Shown here in pieces: positions 1 through 9,138 of a stretch of 64,000 bases of DNA (position 1 is its first letter; the number at the start of each line of letters is the position of its first letter). Source of the stretch: Woeseiaceae bacterium. GTDB lineage: Bacteria; Pseudomonadota; Gammaproteobacteria; Steroidobacterales; Woeseiaceae. The stretch is from positions 331,401-395,400 of the forward strand of contig JASJCQ010000004.1 in assembly GCA_030065915.1 (NCBI GenBank). Reading direction: 5' to 3'. Below the pieces are notes generated by a model that did not search any database, was not told the origin of the DNA, and saw only the letters and a program-made list of their open reading frames with translations. The position numbers were made by a program, and so were the translations under genes.

Positions 1-1
1 C

Positions 2-208
2 GGGGCGGCGTTTGCCGGGGAGCGTCTCGGCCGACTGTATCGCGAGAACATCAACGAGGCCGAACTGCTCGAGGCTCTGCAACCGCTGTTCTCGCAGTAC
101 GCCAAGGCGCGCGAAGTCGACGAGCGATTCGGTGACTTCTGCGTTCGGACCGGAATCATACGCGCCGTCAGCGAAGGCAGGGACTTTCATGAGGAGGTGC
201 AATCGTGA
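2..208 (+). CDS. cysI: Sulfite reductase hemoprotein subunit, C-terminal end (partial)
   Basis: Only the last 68 codons are in the window; the reading frame is open from base 2 and stops with TGA at 206-208. The tail contains [10 protein letters not shown], typical of the C-terminus of nitrite/sulfite reductase hemoproteins, which reduce sulfite to sulfide using siroheme and a 4Fe-4S cluster. The stop overlaps the GTG start of cysH in a GTGA junction, so the two are translationally coupled in one sulfate-assimilation operon. The siroheme ligands lie outside the window, so NADPH- and ferredoxin-type enzymes cannot be told apart here. Confidence 0.85.
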   Translation, partial: GAAFAGERLGRLYRENINEAELLEALQPLFSQYAKAREVDERFGDFCVRTGIIRAVSEGRDFHEEVQS

Positions 209-939
209 ACGAACTAGGCCCGGAACGTAGCCGGGGAGCGGCTCGAACATTCTGCGAGTCGACGCTGGCCGCGATGACCGCGGAAGACAGGATTGCCTGG
301 GCGCTTGAGACCCTGCCGGGTCAGCACATCGTCTCGTCGAGTTTCGGCGCGCAGTCTGCGCTGATGTTGCACCTGGTGACGCGCGCAAAGCCGGGCATCC
401 CGGTCGTCCTGATCGACACCGGCTACCTGTTCCCGGAAACCTATCAGTACATCGATCAACTGACCGAGCAGTTGTCCTTGAACCTCAAGGTCTTCTCGTC
501 CTCTCGATCGCCCGCCTGGCAGGAGGCCCGGGAAGGTCGTCGCTGGGAACAGGGCGTGGACGGTATCAGCGCCTATAACCACGAGAACAAGGTGCAGCCG
601 ATGGAACGTGCCTTGCAGGAGCTCGATGTCTCGACGTGGTTTGCAGGCTTGAGACGCAGCCAGTCGAGCTCCCGCGGTCGCACACCGCTGATCGAGTCAT
701 CCGGCGAGCAGTGGAAGGTGCATCCCGTGGTTGACTGGTCCGATCGCGACGTCTATCGCTACATGAAGCAACATCGCCTGCCTTATCACCCGCTGTGGGA
801 GAAGGGTTTCGTGTCCATCGGCGACACGCACACGACACGTTCGCTGAACGATGTCAGCTCAACCGAAGAGCTTCGGTTCTTCGGACTTACGCGAGAGTGC
901 GGGCTGCACGAGATGTCTTTCGGCAAGTCCGGGTCGTAG
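205..939 (+). CDS. cysH: Phosphoadenosine phosphosulfate (PAPS) reductase
   Basis: A 244-residue cytoplasmic enzyme that reduces PAPS to sulfite with electrons from thioredoxin or glutaredoxin. The adenylyl-binding loop SSSFGAQS is at residues 44-51, and the C-terminal catalytic motif ECGLH has its cysteine at residue 232. The paired cysteines that hold the 4Fe-4S cluster of APS reductases are absent (the only other Cys is residue 17), which favours PAPS over APS as substrate; this is an inference. The start is GTG, overlapping the cysI stop. Length is normal for the family. Confidence 0.93.
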   Translation: MNELGPERSRGAARTFCESTLAAMTAEDRIAWALETLPGQHIVSSSFGAQSALMLHLVTRAKPGIPVVLIDTGYLFPETYQYIDQLTEQLSLNLKVFSSSRSPAWQEAREGRRWEQGVDGISAYNHENKVQPMERALQELDVSTWFAGLRRSQSSSRGRTPLIESSGEQWKVHPVVDWSDRDVYRYMKQHRLPYHPLWEKGFVSIGDTHTTRSLNDVSSTEELRFFGLTRECGLHEMSFGKSGS

Positions 940-1055
940 CAGCCTGCAAACGGGTCTTGCGGGACTTACACATGCGGTGGAAAGTCGGTTAAGGTCACTG
1001 TCGAGAGCGATCGCCACAGAGTCGCCAAGCCGGACAATAACGGAGAGAGGAAGAG

Positions 1056-1319
1056 ATGACTGACGACAAGAAGCCGGAGACATCAGAGACCGAGCCCACC
1101 GCGGAAACAACCACTGATACGTCAGGCGGCGAGAGCACCGAGAGCAACAATCAATCCGGCCCGACGTTTACCCAGAGTCCCGACCCACTGGCCGGCGTGA
1201 AGAAGAGCGCGAACGACGTGCTGGACAGCATGGAAGGCAAGACCGTGTCGATGAAAGTCTATGTGGGCTCGATCATCGGCGTCATCTTGCTGATGATGCT
1301 GGCTCGCTGCGGCGGGTAA
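1056..1319 (+). CDS. Small acidic tail-anchored membrane protein, unknown function
   Basis: An 87-residue protein with no family I recognise. Residues 1-45 are hydrophilic, rich in Thr, Ser and Glu, and probably disordered. A short amphipathic stretch (about 48-64) follows, and residues 68-83 form one hydrophobic segment ending in ARCGG at the C-terminus, so it looks like a tail-anchored inner-membrane protein. An AGAGAGGAAGAG purine run just before the ATG gives a good ribosome-binding site, which argues for a real gene. It lies 116 bases after cysH and may be co-transcribed. Confidence 0.6.
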   Translation: MTDDKKPETSETEPTAETTTDTSGGESTESNNQSGPTFTQSPDPLAGVKKSANDVLDSMEGKTVSMKVYVGSIIGVILLMMLARCGG

Positions 1320-1388
1320 CGGGCATACGACGCGCACGCCTCGGGACTGCGTGTCCTGACATACCAGGCGGGTTGCAAAAGAAGCGCT

Positions 1389-1832
1389 TCAGGCCCGCTC
1401 GTCTTTCGGCGATGCCAGGCAGATATGCGAGGTAATGCTGTTCACGTTGGGCATCTCGCCCAGGACGTTGGCGTGAAAGTTCTTGTACGCTGCCAGATCA
1501 GCGACTTCGACTCGTAGCAGGTACTCGATCGATCCTGTGACGTTGTGACATTCCCGGACCTCCGGGGCCGCGAGCACCGCCCGTTCAAACGCCGCGGCGG
1601 ACGCGTGGCTCTGGTTACTGAGCCCGACCGAGACAAAAATCGTGAACCCGCCGCCCATGGCCGCCCGATCGAGGATCGCCCGGTAGCCCTTGATGATGCC
1701 GCGAGATTCCATGGCCTGGACGCGGCGCAGGCAAGCCGAAGGTGACAGCCCCACGCGTTCCGCCAGCAGTGCATTACTGATCCTCGCGTCGCCGTCCAGG
1801 ATCTGCAATATATGAGAGTCAATACGGTCCAT
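1389..1832 (-). CDS. Lrp/AsnC family transcriptional regulator
   Basis: A 147-residue regulator. The N-terminal winged helix-turn-helix starts MDRIDSHILQIL and includes ERVGLSPSACLRRV (about residues 25-38); the C-terminal half is an RAM/AsnC ligand-binding domain with the conserved G-S-x-(E/D)-Y-L-L-R-V pattern (GSIEYLLRVEV). Such proteins form octamers that sense amino acids. It is divergent from an indoleamine 2,3-dioxygenase gene with a perfect palindrome between them, so it probably responds to tryptophan or a breakdown product and controls that gene and itself. The ligand is inference. Confidence 0.9.
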   Translation of the reverse strand: MDRIDSHILQILDGDARISNALLAERVGLSPSACLRRVQAMESRGIIKGYRAILDRAAMGGGFTIFVSVGLSNQSHASAAAFERAVLAAPEVRECHNVTGSIEYLLRVEVADLAAYKNFHANVLGEMPNVNSITSHICLASPKDERA

Positions 1833-1856
1833 AACGTAATAATATTGTGTAAACGA

Positions 1857-1877
1857 CTATTTATAGAACATAAATAG
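1857..1877. promoter_or_regulatory. Palindromic operator candidate between the Lrp-type regulator and the dioxygenase
   Basis: A perfect 8-base inverted repeat, CTATTTAT at 1857-1864 and ATAAATAG at 1870-1877, separated by 5 bases, lies in the very AT-rich gap between two divergent genes. Lrp/AsnC regulators bind AT-rich imperfect palindromes of about 15-20 bp, so this is a natural candidate site. No clear -35/-10 pair was assigned. Confidence 0.5.
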
Positions 1878-1944
1878 CAGAAAAATTGCTGACACGCACA
1901 ACTATCATGTGACCATCCCGCACGATTTACCTGGAGAGATGGTC

Positions 1945-3114
1945 ATGCAACTTCGCCCGCTCGAGTCCTATGATGTTTCCCCCGAACGGGGTTTCTTGTG
2001 CAAGTACGATCCGGCGCGCGTCGCGCTGCCCGATATCCTGCAGCCGGTCCGGTCGTTGTCGTTGTCATTGCCGGAGCGCATTGTCGCCGGTCGCGCACGA
2101 CGTGATATCGAGTCGCTTGAACCCGTATCGCTGAAAGCTCTGAATGAACTGCACGACGACGCCGTTCTGCGAACAGCGCTCGTTCACTACTCGTTTCTGG
2201 CGCAGGCCTACGTCTGGTGCGAGAACACGGTGCCGACGTCACTCCCCGCGACTGTCGCCCGTCCCATGTGGCTGCTGGCGGACCGCCTGGGCCAGCCGCC
2301 AATCCTGACCTACTCCCAGTACGTGCTGGACAACTGGTCGCTGATCGACAAACCGGGGCCGATCGACCTTGGCAACATCACGATGCCCCAGCACTTCGTG
2401 GGCGGGATGGATGAGTCCTGGTTTGTGCTGATCCACGTCGGCATCGAGGCAGAGGCCGGCCGTATGCTCGGACGCATCCCCGACGCTATCAGTTCGGCGA
2501 ATGATGAGGATACGCAGGCGTTGACGCATCAGCTCGACGAGATGATCGGGGTATGGGGTCGAATGCAGGACGTATTCAATCGCATGCCGGAACGTTGCGA
2601 TCCGTACATGTACTTTCAGCGGGTCCGACCGTGGATTCACGGCTGGAGAGATAATCCGGCTCTGCCGAACGGCATTCTCTATGAAGGTGTCGAAGAGGCG
2701 TTGGGCAAGCCGCAGTCCTTTCGCGGACAGACCGGTTCACAGTCGTCGATCGTGCCGGTCATGGACGCCTTCCTGAGCGTCGGACATGGTCTCGACCCGC
2801 TGCGAGGTTATCTCGATGAATTGCACATTTACCGGTTGCCAAAGCATCGGGAGTTCATCGACGAGGTGCGGGCGGCGAGCACCGTTCGCGAGGCTGTCAA
2901 GCGGGCGGCCGACCCGTCTCTGACCGAGGCCTACAATGAATGCCTGGAGGCGCTGACGCGCTTTCGCACACGCCATCTCGAGTACGCGGCGAGCTATATC
3001 GCGAAGCAATCGCGGGCGGGTGCTGGCAACGCGCCGGACGTCGGAACCGGCGGTACGCCGTTCATGAAGTACCTCAAGAAGCACCGCGACGAAGCTGACG
3101 CTCACCGACTGTAG
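1945..3114 (+). CDS. Indoleamine 2,3-dioxygenase family heme protein
   Basis: About 389 residues from the chosen start. IDO-family enzymes are cytoplasmic heme dioxygenases that open the indole ring of tryptophan to N-formylkynurenine. The signature FRGQTGSQSS, the later segment RFRTRHLEYAASYI with the likely proximal heme histidine (near residue 344), and the tail GTGGTPFMKYLKKHRDE match the family. The ATG at 1945 is preferred because GGAGAG at 1932-1937 sits 7 bases upstream; a GTG at 1909 and an ATG at 1939 are in frame but badly placed for it. Divergent from the Lrp-type regulator. Kynurenine-pathway partners are not in the window, so the substrate is inferred. Confidence 0.88.
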   Translation: MQLRPLESYDVSPERGFLCKYDPARVALPDILQPVRSLSLSLPERIVAGRARRDIESLEPVSLKALNELHDDAVLRTALVHYSFLAQAYVWCENTVPTSLPATVARPMWLLADRLGQPPILTYSQYVLDNWSLIDKPGPIDLGNITMPQHFVGGMDESWFVLIHVGIEAEAGRMLGRIPDAISSANDEDTQALTHQLDEMIGVWGRMQDVFNRMPERCDPYMYFQRVRPWIHGWRDNPALPNGILYEGVEEALGKPQSFRGQTGSQSSIVPVMDAFLSVGHGLDPLRGYLDELHIYRLPKHREFIDEVRAASTVREAVKRAADPSLTEAYNECLEALTRFRTRHLEYAASYIAKQSRAGAGNAPDVGTGGTPFMKYLKKHRDEADAHRL

Positions 3115-3123
3115 TCGTCCGTC

Positions 3124-3139
3124 GCGCCAGCGATGGCGC
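3124..3139. terminator. Hairpin between convergent dioxygenase and cysB genes
   Basis: GCGCCA at 3124-3129 and TGGCGC at 3134-3139 form a perfect 6-bp stem with loop GCGA, in the 39-base gap between two convergent stops. There is no T-run on either side, so intrinsic termination is uncertain. Confidence 0.35.
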
Positions 3140-3153
3140 CGCGCAGGCTGCCG

Positions 3154-4164
3154 TCAGGCGGCGGCAGTGACGCCGTCGCTGCATCCGCTGCGCATCGGCA
3201 GTTCGGCGTCGGCGAATAGCGTGTCTACATCTGCCTGGTTGCGGGCTTCGATCGTCTGCTCCAGGTCTCGATCGCTCACGTGCGGCGCGAACAGCTTGAT
3301 GAAATCGGCCATGTAACGCCTGAGTACCGCATCTCGGCGGAACCCGATCCAGGTCGTACTTCTCGGAAACAGGCCGGTCGCATCGATTGACGTCAGGTCC
3401 TTTCGGTCGGCGCAGTCGTCCGCCATGCTGGCGACAATGCCTACACCCATGCCCATCTTCACGTAGGTCTTGATGACGTCGGCGTCGCGAGCCGTGAAAA
3501 CGACGTCGGGTTCCAGTCCCTCGTCGGCGAACGCACGCTTGAGTGAGGATTCGCCGCCGAAGCTGAAGACGTAGGTGACCAGCGGATGCTCGGCGAGATC
3601 GTGCAGCGTGATCTTCCTGTCGATCTTGGTCAGCTCATGGTCATTGGGCACGACAATGGTCCGTTCCCAGTGGTAACTCGGTACGAGCAGCAGTTCATCG
3701 AACAATTCCCGTGAGCCTGTCGCGATCGCGAAATCGATCTTGTTCGAGGCGATCATGTCTGCGATCTGCTCGGAGGTTCCCTGGTGCAGGTTCAGGCTGA
3801 CGCGCGGGTAACGTTTGCGAAACTCCGCGACGATATCCGGCAACACGTAGCGGGCCTGGGTATGCGTCGTCGCGATAGACAACGAGCCTTCTTCCTCCTC
3901 GAAAAAGTCGGACGCGAGGCTCCTGATATTGTCGACCTCCTGCATAATGACCCTGGCACGGTCGATCACTTTGAGACCGGCCGGCGTTATGCCGTCGAGG
4001 CTCTTGCCCTTGCGAACGAACAACTGCAGGCCAAGCTCTTCTTCCAGCAGCTTCAGCTGCTTGCTCACACCGGGTTGGGATGTGTACATCCGCTCAGCCG
4101 CCGCCGTTATGTTCAGCCCGTTATCGACAATCGCCAGCAGATACTTCAGTTGTTGTAGTTTCAT
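3154..4164 (-). CDS. cysB: LysR-type regulator CysB
   Basis: A 336-residue LysR regulator, colinear with CysB: N-terminal helix-turn-helix (MKLQQLKYLLAIVDNGLN, then ERMYTSQPGVSKQLKLLEEE) followed by a periplasmic-binding-protein-like effector domain with SIATTHTQARYVLP and GTSEQIADMI. CysB activates sulfate-assimilation genes when bound to N-acetylserine and is antagonised by sulfide or thiosulfate. It is transcribed away from cysG, and cysH and cysK are close by, which fits the role. Its own promoter should lie in 4165-4360. Confidence 0.93.
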   Translation of the reverse strand: MKLQQLKYLLAIVDNGLNITAAAERMYTSQPGVSKQLKLLEEELGLQLFVRKGKSLDGITPAGLKVIDRARVIMQEVDNIRSLASDFFEEEEGSLSIATTHTQARYVLPDIVAEFRKRYPRVSLNLHQGTSEQIADMIASNKIDFAIATGSRELFDELLLVPSYHWERTIVVPNDHELTKIDRKITLHDLAEHPLVTYVFSFGGESSLKRAFADEGLEPDVVFTARDADVIKTYVKMGMGVGIVASMADDCADRKDLTSIDATGLFPRSTTWIGFRRDAVLRRYMADFIKLFAPHVSDRDLEQTIEARNQADVDTLFADAELPMRSGCSDGVTAAA

Positions 4165-4360
4165 TGAGTGCCAGATCGCATAGCGTCTTCTGCTGAGACC
4201 CTGCGTTTACCTGATTTGTTTCATCGAATTTCGCAAACCTGCGAAGTCTGCTCGCCGGGCGCCCGAATACATATAACACAGTGTAATAAAGCCAGAAACA
4301 AGGCGTCTTTTTTGCGCGCTGAGCCTGTCGCTATATTGCGGCTCTCAACTGAAGAGAACC

Positions 4361-5785
4361 GTGTTGGACTATTTCCCTGCATTCCTCGACCTCAAAGGCC
4401 GGCCCTGCCTGCTGGTCGGCGGCGGCGCCGTCGCGTCGCGCAAAGCCAGGCTGTTGCTGTCGGCGGGGGCCGATCTTCGCGTGGTGTCTCCGTGGCTGAC
4501 CGCGGAGCTCGCCGAGCTGCGTGAACAAGGGCGACTGCGGCACGAGGCCCGCGAGTTTAAGCCCGGCGATGTTGACGGACACTGGCTCGTTGTCAGCGCG
4601 ACCGGGATTCCATCCGTGGAGAAGCGCGTGTTTTCGATCGCCGAGCAACAGAGGGTCTTCTGCAATTCGGTCGACGATAAGGCGAGTTGCAGCTACATCA
4701 CGCCGGCGATAGTCGACAGGAACCCGATAGTGGTAGCGATATCGTCGGGCGGCAGCGCACCCGTCCTGGCGCGCAGAATCCGCTCACGGATCGAGACGAT
4801 GCTCCCGGCCTCCATTGGCCAACTGGCCTCGCTGGCTGCCGGATGGCGAGACCGGGTCAAGCATCGCCTCGAAGACTTCGGGCAGCGGCTTCGGTTCTGG
4901 GAGCAATTCTTCGATCGCCCGTTCAGTCCGCAAGCGTCCGCTCTCGGCGAAGAGTCGCTGGAGGCCCTGCTGGACGACTTCGAGGCGGAGTCCGACGGTG
5001 AAGCCTGGCTCGTGGGTGCTGGACCGGGTGATCCGGACCTCGTGACGCTGAAAGCGATGCAATGCATGCAGGCTGCAGACGTCATACTGCACGACCGCCT
5101 CGTGAGCCCGGCCGTCCTCGAGCTCGCACGACGCGACGCCGATCGAATCAGTGTCGGAAAGCAGGCCGGGTGCAAAGGATCGACCCAGGAGGAGATCAAC
5201 GCGTTACTCGTCAAGCTGGTCAGCGAGGGGAAACGGGTCTGTCGCCTGAAAGGTGGTGATCCATTCATCTTTGGGCGCGGTGGCGAGGAGGCCGACGCGC
5301 TGGAGGCTGCCGGCCTGCGCTACAGCGTCGTTCCGGGGATCACTGCGGCGGCTGGCTGCGCGGCAGCCGCAGGAATACCTCTGACACATCGGGAATCCTC
5401 CCAGTCTCTGATGCTGCTGACGGCGCATGGCAAAGAGGGCAGTGACCGACAGGACTGGCCTGCACTGGCGCGAGACCGGCAGACGCTGGCCGTTTACATG
5501 GGCGTGTCACGCTTTCCGCACTTGAGCCGGCAGCTGATTCAACATGGTCGGACCGCAGACACGCCGGTTGCGATCATCGAAAACGGTACACTGCCGGGAC
5601 AACGCGTCGTACGCGGCACGCTGGGACAGCTGCCCTTGCTATCGGCCGCGCATCGTATCCAGTCACCCGCTATGCTGATCATTGGCGAAGTCAGCGCCAA
5701 AGGCAGCCAGGCACAGACCGAGAGCACCGGCGCGCGCTTGCACCAGGACGTCAGGACTCCTGCGGCACGAACACTTACAAATTAG
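4361..5785 (+). CDS. cysG: Siroheme synthase, trifunctional (uroporphyrinogen-III methyltransferase / precorrin-2 dehydrogenase / ferrochelatase)
   Basis: A 474-residue fusion. The N-terminal dehydrogenase/ferrochelatase module has the NAD-binding loop LLVGGGAVASRKA (about residues 17-29) and FCNSVDDKASCSYITPA; a central dimerisation region follows; the SUMT methyltransferase module starts near residue 215 with WLVGAGPGDPDLVTLKA and contains LKGGDPFIFGRGGEE. It makes siroheme, the cofactor of the sulfite reductase at the left edge. The start is GTG at 4361. It is followed 15 bases later by cysK and is probably in one operon with it. The upstream gap holds an ACACAGTGT element near 4279 and a TATATT hexamer near 4332 that could be a -10. 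Confidence 0.93.
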   Translation: MLDYFPAFLDLKGRPCLLVGGGAVASRKARLLLSAGADLRVVSPWLTAELAELREQGRLRHEAREFKPGDVDGHWLVVSATGIPSVEKRVFSIAEQQRVFCNSVDDKASCSYITPAIVDRNPIVVAISSGGSAPVLARRIRSRIETMLPASIGQLASLAAGWRDRVKHRLEDFGQRLRFWEQFFDRPFSPQASALGEESLEALLDDFEAESDGEAWLVGAGPGDPDLVTLKAMQCMQAADVILHDRLVSPAVLELARRDADRISVGKQAGCKGSTQEEINALLVKLVSEGKRVCRLKGGDPFIFGRGGEEADALEAAGLRYSVVPGITAAAGCAAAAGIPLTHRESSQSLMLLTAHGKEGSDRQDWPALARDRQTLAVYMGVSRFPHLSRQLIQHGRTADTPVAIIENGTLPGQRVVRGTLGQLPLLSAAHRIQSPAMLIIGEVSAKGSQAQTESTGARLHQDVRTPAARTLTN

Positions 5786-5800
5786 GCAAAGGAACAGGTA

Positions 5801-6754
5801 ATGATCTACGACAACATTCTGGACACGATCGGACGGACGCCGGTCGTTCGACTCAATCGCTTGGGCCCCGACAACGTCACCGTGTACGTCAAGGTCGAGT
5901 CCTTCAACCCGATGGCGTCCGTCAAGGATCGCCTGGCCTACGCGATCATCACGGACGCAGAGCAACGTGGCCTGATCAAGCCGGGGCAGAGAGTCGTCGA
6001 GGCGACGTCCGGAAACACCGGCATCGCACTGGCAATGGTCTGCGCGGCAAAAGGCTATCCCTTTGTCGCGACGATGGCGGAGTCCTTCTCCGTCGAGCGG
6101 CGCAAGATTATGCGCGGTTTGGGCGCGAAGGTGATCCTGACGCCGGCCGCCGAGCGCGGCAGCGGCATGGTCCGCAAAGCCGAAGAGCTGGCTGAGAAGC
6201 ACGGCTGGTTCCTCGCGCGTCAGTTCCAGAATCCGGCCAACCCCGCCTACCATGCAAGCACGACCGGGCCCGAGATTCTCAGTGACTTTGCAGGGCAGCG
6301 CCTGGATTACTGGGTCACCGGCTATGGAACCGGCGGCACGATGAGCGGCGCCGGCAGGACGATCAAAGCGGCGCGTCCGGACGTGAAGATCGTCGCGACG
6401 GAACCCGACGGGGCCGCACTGCTGTCAGGTAAGGACTGGGCGCCGCACAAGATCCAGGGCTGGACGCCCGACTTCATACCTGACGTTCTCGATCGCGACG
6501 TGTTTGACCAGCTGCTGACCGTAACGGACGACCGTGCCATCGAAGTCTCTCGGGAACTCGCAGCCAGAGAAGGCATCTTCACCGGCATCTCGGGCGGCGC
6601 CACGCTGGCGACCGCGCTGGACGTGGCCGACTCTGCCGAAAGCGGCTCGGTGATTCTCGCGATGCTGCCGGATACTGGCGAACGCTATCTCAGCACGCCG
6701 TTGTTCGAAGGCGTCAACGAGGGGTCCGACGACGACTGGCTGGAGTCGCTGTAG
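5801..6754 (+). CDS. cysK: Cysteine synthase (O-acetylserine sulfhydrylase)
   Basis: A 317-residue PLP enzyme that makes cysteine from O-acetylserine and sulfide. The PLP lysine is residue 42 in NPMASVKDR; EATSGNTGIALA binds the substrate carboxylate, GYGTGGTMSGAGR holds the PLP phosphate, and ISGGATLA is also conserved. Length and motifs fit CysK slightly better than CysM, but the isozyme call is not certain. It lies 15 bases after cysG, so siroheme and cysteine synthesis are likely co-expressed under the adjacent CysB. The ending DDDWLESL is a short acidic tail. Confidence 0.9.
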   Translation: MIYDNILDTIGRTPVVRLNRLGPDNVTVYVKVESFNPMASVKDRLAYAIITDAEQRGLIKPGQRVVEATSGNTGIALAMVCAAKGYPFVATMAESFSVERRKIMRGLGAKVILTPAAERGSGMVRKAEELAEKHGWFLARQFQNPANPAYHASTTGPEILSDFAGQRLDYWVTGYGTGGTMSGAGRTIKAARPDVKIVATEPDGAALLSGKDWAPHKIQGWTPDFIPDVLDRDVFDQLLTVTDDRAIEVSRELAAREGIFTGISGGATLATALDVADSAESGSVILAMLPDTGERYLSTPLFEGVNEGSDDDWLESL

Positions 6755-6913
6755 TCCGTCTAACGCCAGGCTTGAGGCCCCGTCACGCAAGGGGATCACC
6801 TGCCGTACCCGAATAGGGTCGGCGCATTGACGGTGCCTGCCTGAGACCCTAGTCACACCTAAAGATCTTACCAGCTGGCATGCTAGGGCCTGTTCGATAA
6901 CCCCGGGGCTCGC

Positions 6914-9130
6914 GTGACAGCAGACCTGCACCATCTGAATGCCATGAAAAACATCGGCAAGGCCAGGGCCTTGTTGCACGCGCTCGTTCCGCGTGCACAG
7001 TGCTTCTGCTTCTACGATGGCGAACGGCAGTGTGTCTGGAGCAGTGACGGTGCCGAGGATTACGAGGTCGACAGCTTCATCGCGGAGCTGCCGGGTACCG
7101 TGCTTCGCGGCGAACAGGATGACGAACCCTACCTGCGCCGGACGCTGAAATCGGGGCGCACCGTTTTTTCCATGCCGGTGTTGACGGCCAACGAATCTGC
7201 CCTGGGTCGCCTCGTCGTCGTCTTTTCGCGGAATGCCGGCAAGTCATCGGCGTTCAATCCGAGCGTGCTCTACGATATTTTGAAACCCGCGGTGGATGTC
7301 GTTGCCGAGGGTCTGGACACCGAGAGACGGCTGCAGCGCGCGTTGTCGGAAACCCGCGACTCCGCCAAAGAACTGCGCCTCGTTTACGAAGTCGACGAAA
7401 AGGTTCATGGCAGCTCCCACAGCCATGCTGGCCTCGCGCAGCTGGTCGGTCAGAGCGGGCGGTTCCTCGAAATTGCCTATAGCGTGCTGCTGATTCCGGG
7501 CAAACGAATTCGGATCAGCGCGACGCACTCATCATGGAAAGGCGTTAATCGTAAGGTCCTTGATCGATACCTTATTGATCACATGATGCCCAAGCTCGAC
7601 GGCCGCAACTACCCGGTCGTTTTCGAGATTCCGGCAGCGCCGGAGGCCGGGCCGCAGCAGGATACGGGCTACCAGACATTGCTCTGCCCGATTCTCGATC
7701 GCCACGGCAATACCGAGGGCGTGCTGGCACTCCTCGGTCGCGTCAACAACAGGAACTTCGAGGACAGCCACCGGCGCTTCATGGCGCACATCGCCCGCAA
7801 GGTAGAGCTGGTCATCCAACAATCGTTCGACACGATGACCGGAGTGATGAACCGGGACGGATTCGAGGCTCAGATGCAGGAGTCCTGGAAGGCGCTGTCA
7901 GACGACAAAGACGCGCATCAGCTGATCTACTTTGACCTCGATAACCTGCAGCTCGTCAATGACAAGTTCAGCCGAAACGCAGGCGACGAGGTCATTAAGC
8001 GACTTGCCGTACTCCTGGAAGAAAACCTGCCACAGACGGCGGTGCTGTCCCGGCTTGGCGAAGACGACTTCTGCATTCTGCTGACACACGCGAACACCGA
8101 CCAGGCAATGGCGTTGGCATCCGGTGTCCGCGCGCGCAGCGACCAGCTGCGATACCTGCAGGGCGATTCGAGCCTGCAGGTGACAATGAGCATCGGCATC
8201 GCCGAGTTCAACCGGGCGAACGGCTCAGACAATGGCGCATTGACGCACGCACGTATGGCGTGTGAGTCGGCAAAGGAACACGGCCGGGATCGCGTCGAAG
8301 TCTATGATGGCGACAATCAGAGCATGGTCAGGCGCTACGACGACATGAATCTCGTCGCCGTGCTGCAAAAAGCGCTGGACTCCGATGGCTTTGTGCTGAT
8401 GGCGCAGCCAATACTCGGATTGTCCGAAGCCGACGACGCCATCCGTTACGAGATCCTGCTGAGAATGCGTGAGGTCGAGGGCGAGGACGTCCCGACCGAG
8501 TCCTTCCTGTCGGCCGCCGAGCGCTACCAGATGATGCCGCAGATCGACCGATGGGTAGTGTCGAGTTCGTTGCAGCTGTTGGCCGAGCACCCCGACATGC
8601 TGTCGGAACGCGACGCACGATTCTCCATCAACCTCTCCGGCCAGTCGCTGTCAGACGACGAGATGCTCGACTTTATCGAGCAGGAGCTGGACGCTGCCGA
8701 CCTGCCGTCGTCATGCATCGGTTTCGAGGTTACCGAGTCATCGGCCGTTTCCAACCTGAAGCGCGCCCAGCACCTGATCGACACGCTGCACGAGCGAGGC
8801 TGCAGTATCTCGCTGGACGATTTCGGTGCGGGCCTGAGTTCCTTCGCTTACCTGAAGAACTTCAAGGTCGATGCGCTTAAGATCGACGGCGGGTTCATCC
8901 GCGACATCACCGACAATCGAATCTCCGAATCGATGGTCGCGGCGATTACGCAGGTCGCCAAGGTCATGGAACTGGAGACGGTGGCGGAGTACGTTGAGTC
9001 GGACGACATCCGCGACCTCATCGAGCGGCTTGGTGTGGACTATGCTCAGGGTCACGCAATCGGCAAGCCGGCGCCGCTGTCCGACGTGCTCGATCAACTC
9101 GAAGACCTGGACAAGACCTGGCTGGCCTGA
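6914..9130 (+). CDS. GAF-like / GGDEF / EAL cyclic-di-GMP protein with degenerate GGDEF motif
   Basis: A 738-residue cytoplasmic protein without membrane segments. Residues about 1-150 are an unassigned sensor-like region, 150-300 look like a GAF domain, 305-460 a GGDEF domain and 485-735 an EAL domain. The GGDEF signature reads GEDDF at residues 382-386, so the second glycine that contacts GTP is lost and cyclase activity is doubtful. The EAL domain keeps its catalytic set: EILLR at 513, SINLSGQS, EVTES, LDDFGAG, LKIDG, ETVAEYVE and YAQGH. It is probably a c-di-GMP phosphodiesterase, perhaps regulated by GTP binding. The start is GTG at 6914; an ATG at 6944 is an alternative. Confidence 0.88.
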   Translation: MTADLHHLNAMKNIGKARALLHALVPRAQCFCFYDGERQCVWSSDGAEDYEVDSFIAELPGTVLRGEQDDEPYLRRTLKSGRTVFSMPVLTANESALGRLVVVFSRNAGKSSAFNPSVLYDILKPAVDVVAEGLDTERRLQRALSETRDSAKELRLVYEVDEKVHGSSHSHAGLAQLVGQSGRFLEIAYSVLLIPGKRIRISATHSSWKGVNRKVLDRYLIDHMMPKLDGRNYPVVFEIPAAPEAGPQQDTGYQTLLCPILDRHGNTEGVLALLGRVNNRNFEDSHRRFMAHIARKVELVIQQSFDTMTGVMNRDGFEAQMQESWKALSDDKDAHQLIYFDLDNLQLVNDKFSRNAGDEVIKRLAVLLEENLPQTAVLSRLGEDDFCILLTHANTDQAMALASGVRARSDQLRYLQGDSSLQVTMSIGIAEFNRANGSDNGALTHARMACESAKEHGRDRVEVYDGDNQSMVRRYDDMNLVAVLQKALDSDGFVLMAQPILGLSEADDAIRYEILLRMREVEGEDVPTESFLSAAERYQMMPQIDRWVVSSSLQLLAEHPDMLSERDARFSINLSGQSLSDDEMLDFIEQELDAADLPSSCIGFEVTESSAVSNLKRAQHLIDTLHERGCSISLDDFGAGLSSFAYLKNFKVDALKIDGGFIRDITDNRISESMVAAITQVAKVMELETVAEYVESDDIRDLIERLGVDYAQGHAIGKPAPLSDVLDQLEDLDKTWLA

Positions 9131-9138
9131 CGGCCTGG

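Noticed and set aside
205..939. APS reductase (4Fe-4S type)
   Set aside because: The two cysteine pairs needed for the cluster are absent; only the catalytic ECGLH cysteine and residue 17 are present.
4168..4524. 118-residue frame across the cysB-cysG gap
   Set aside because: Its second half lies out of frame within cysG and it has no family features or RBS.
6914..9130. Active diguanylate cyclase
   Set aside because: The GGDEF signature is GEDDF; the second glycine that contacts GTP is missing, so only the EAL activity is supported.
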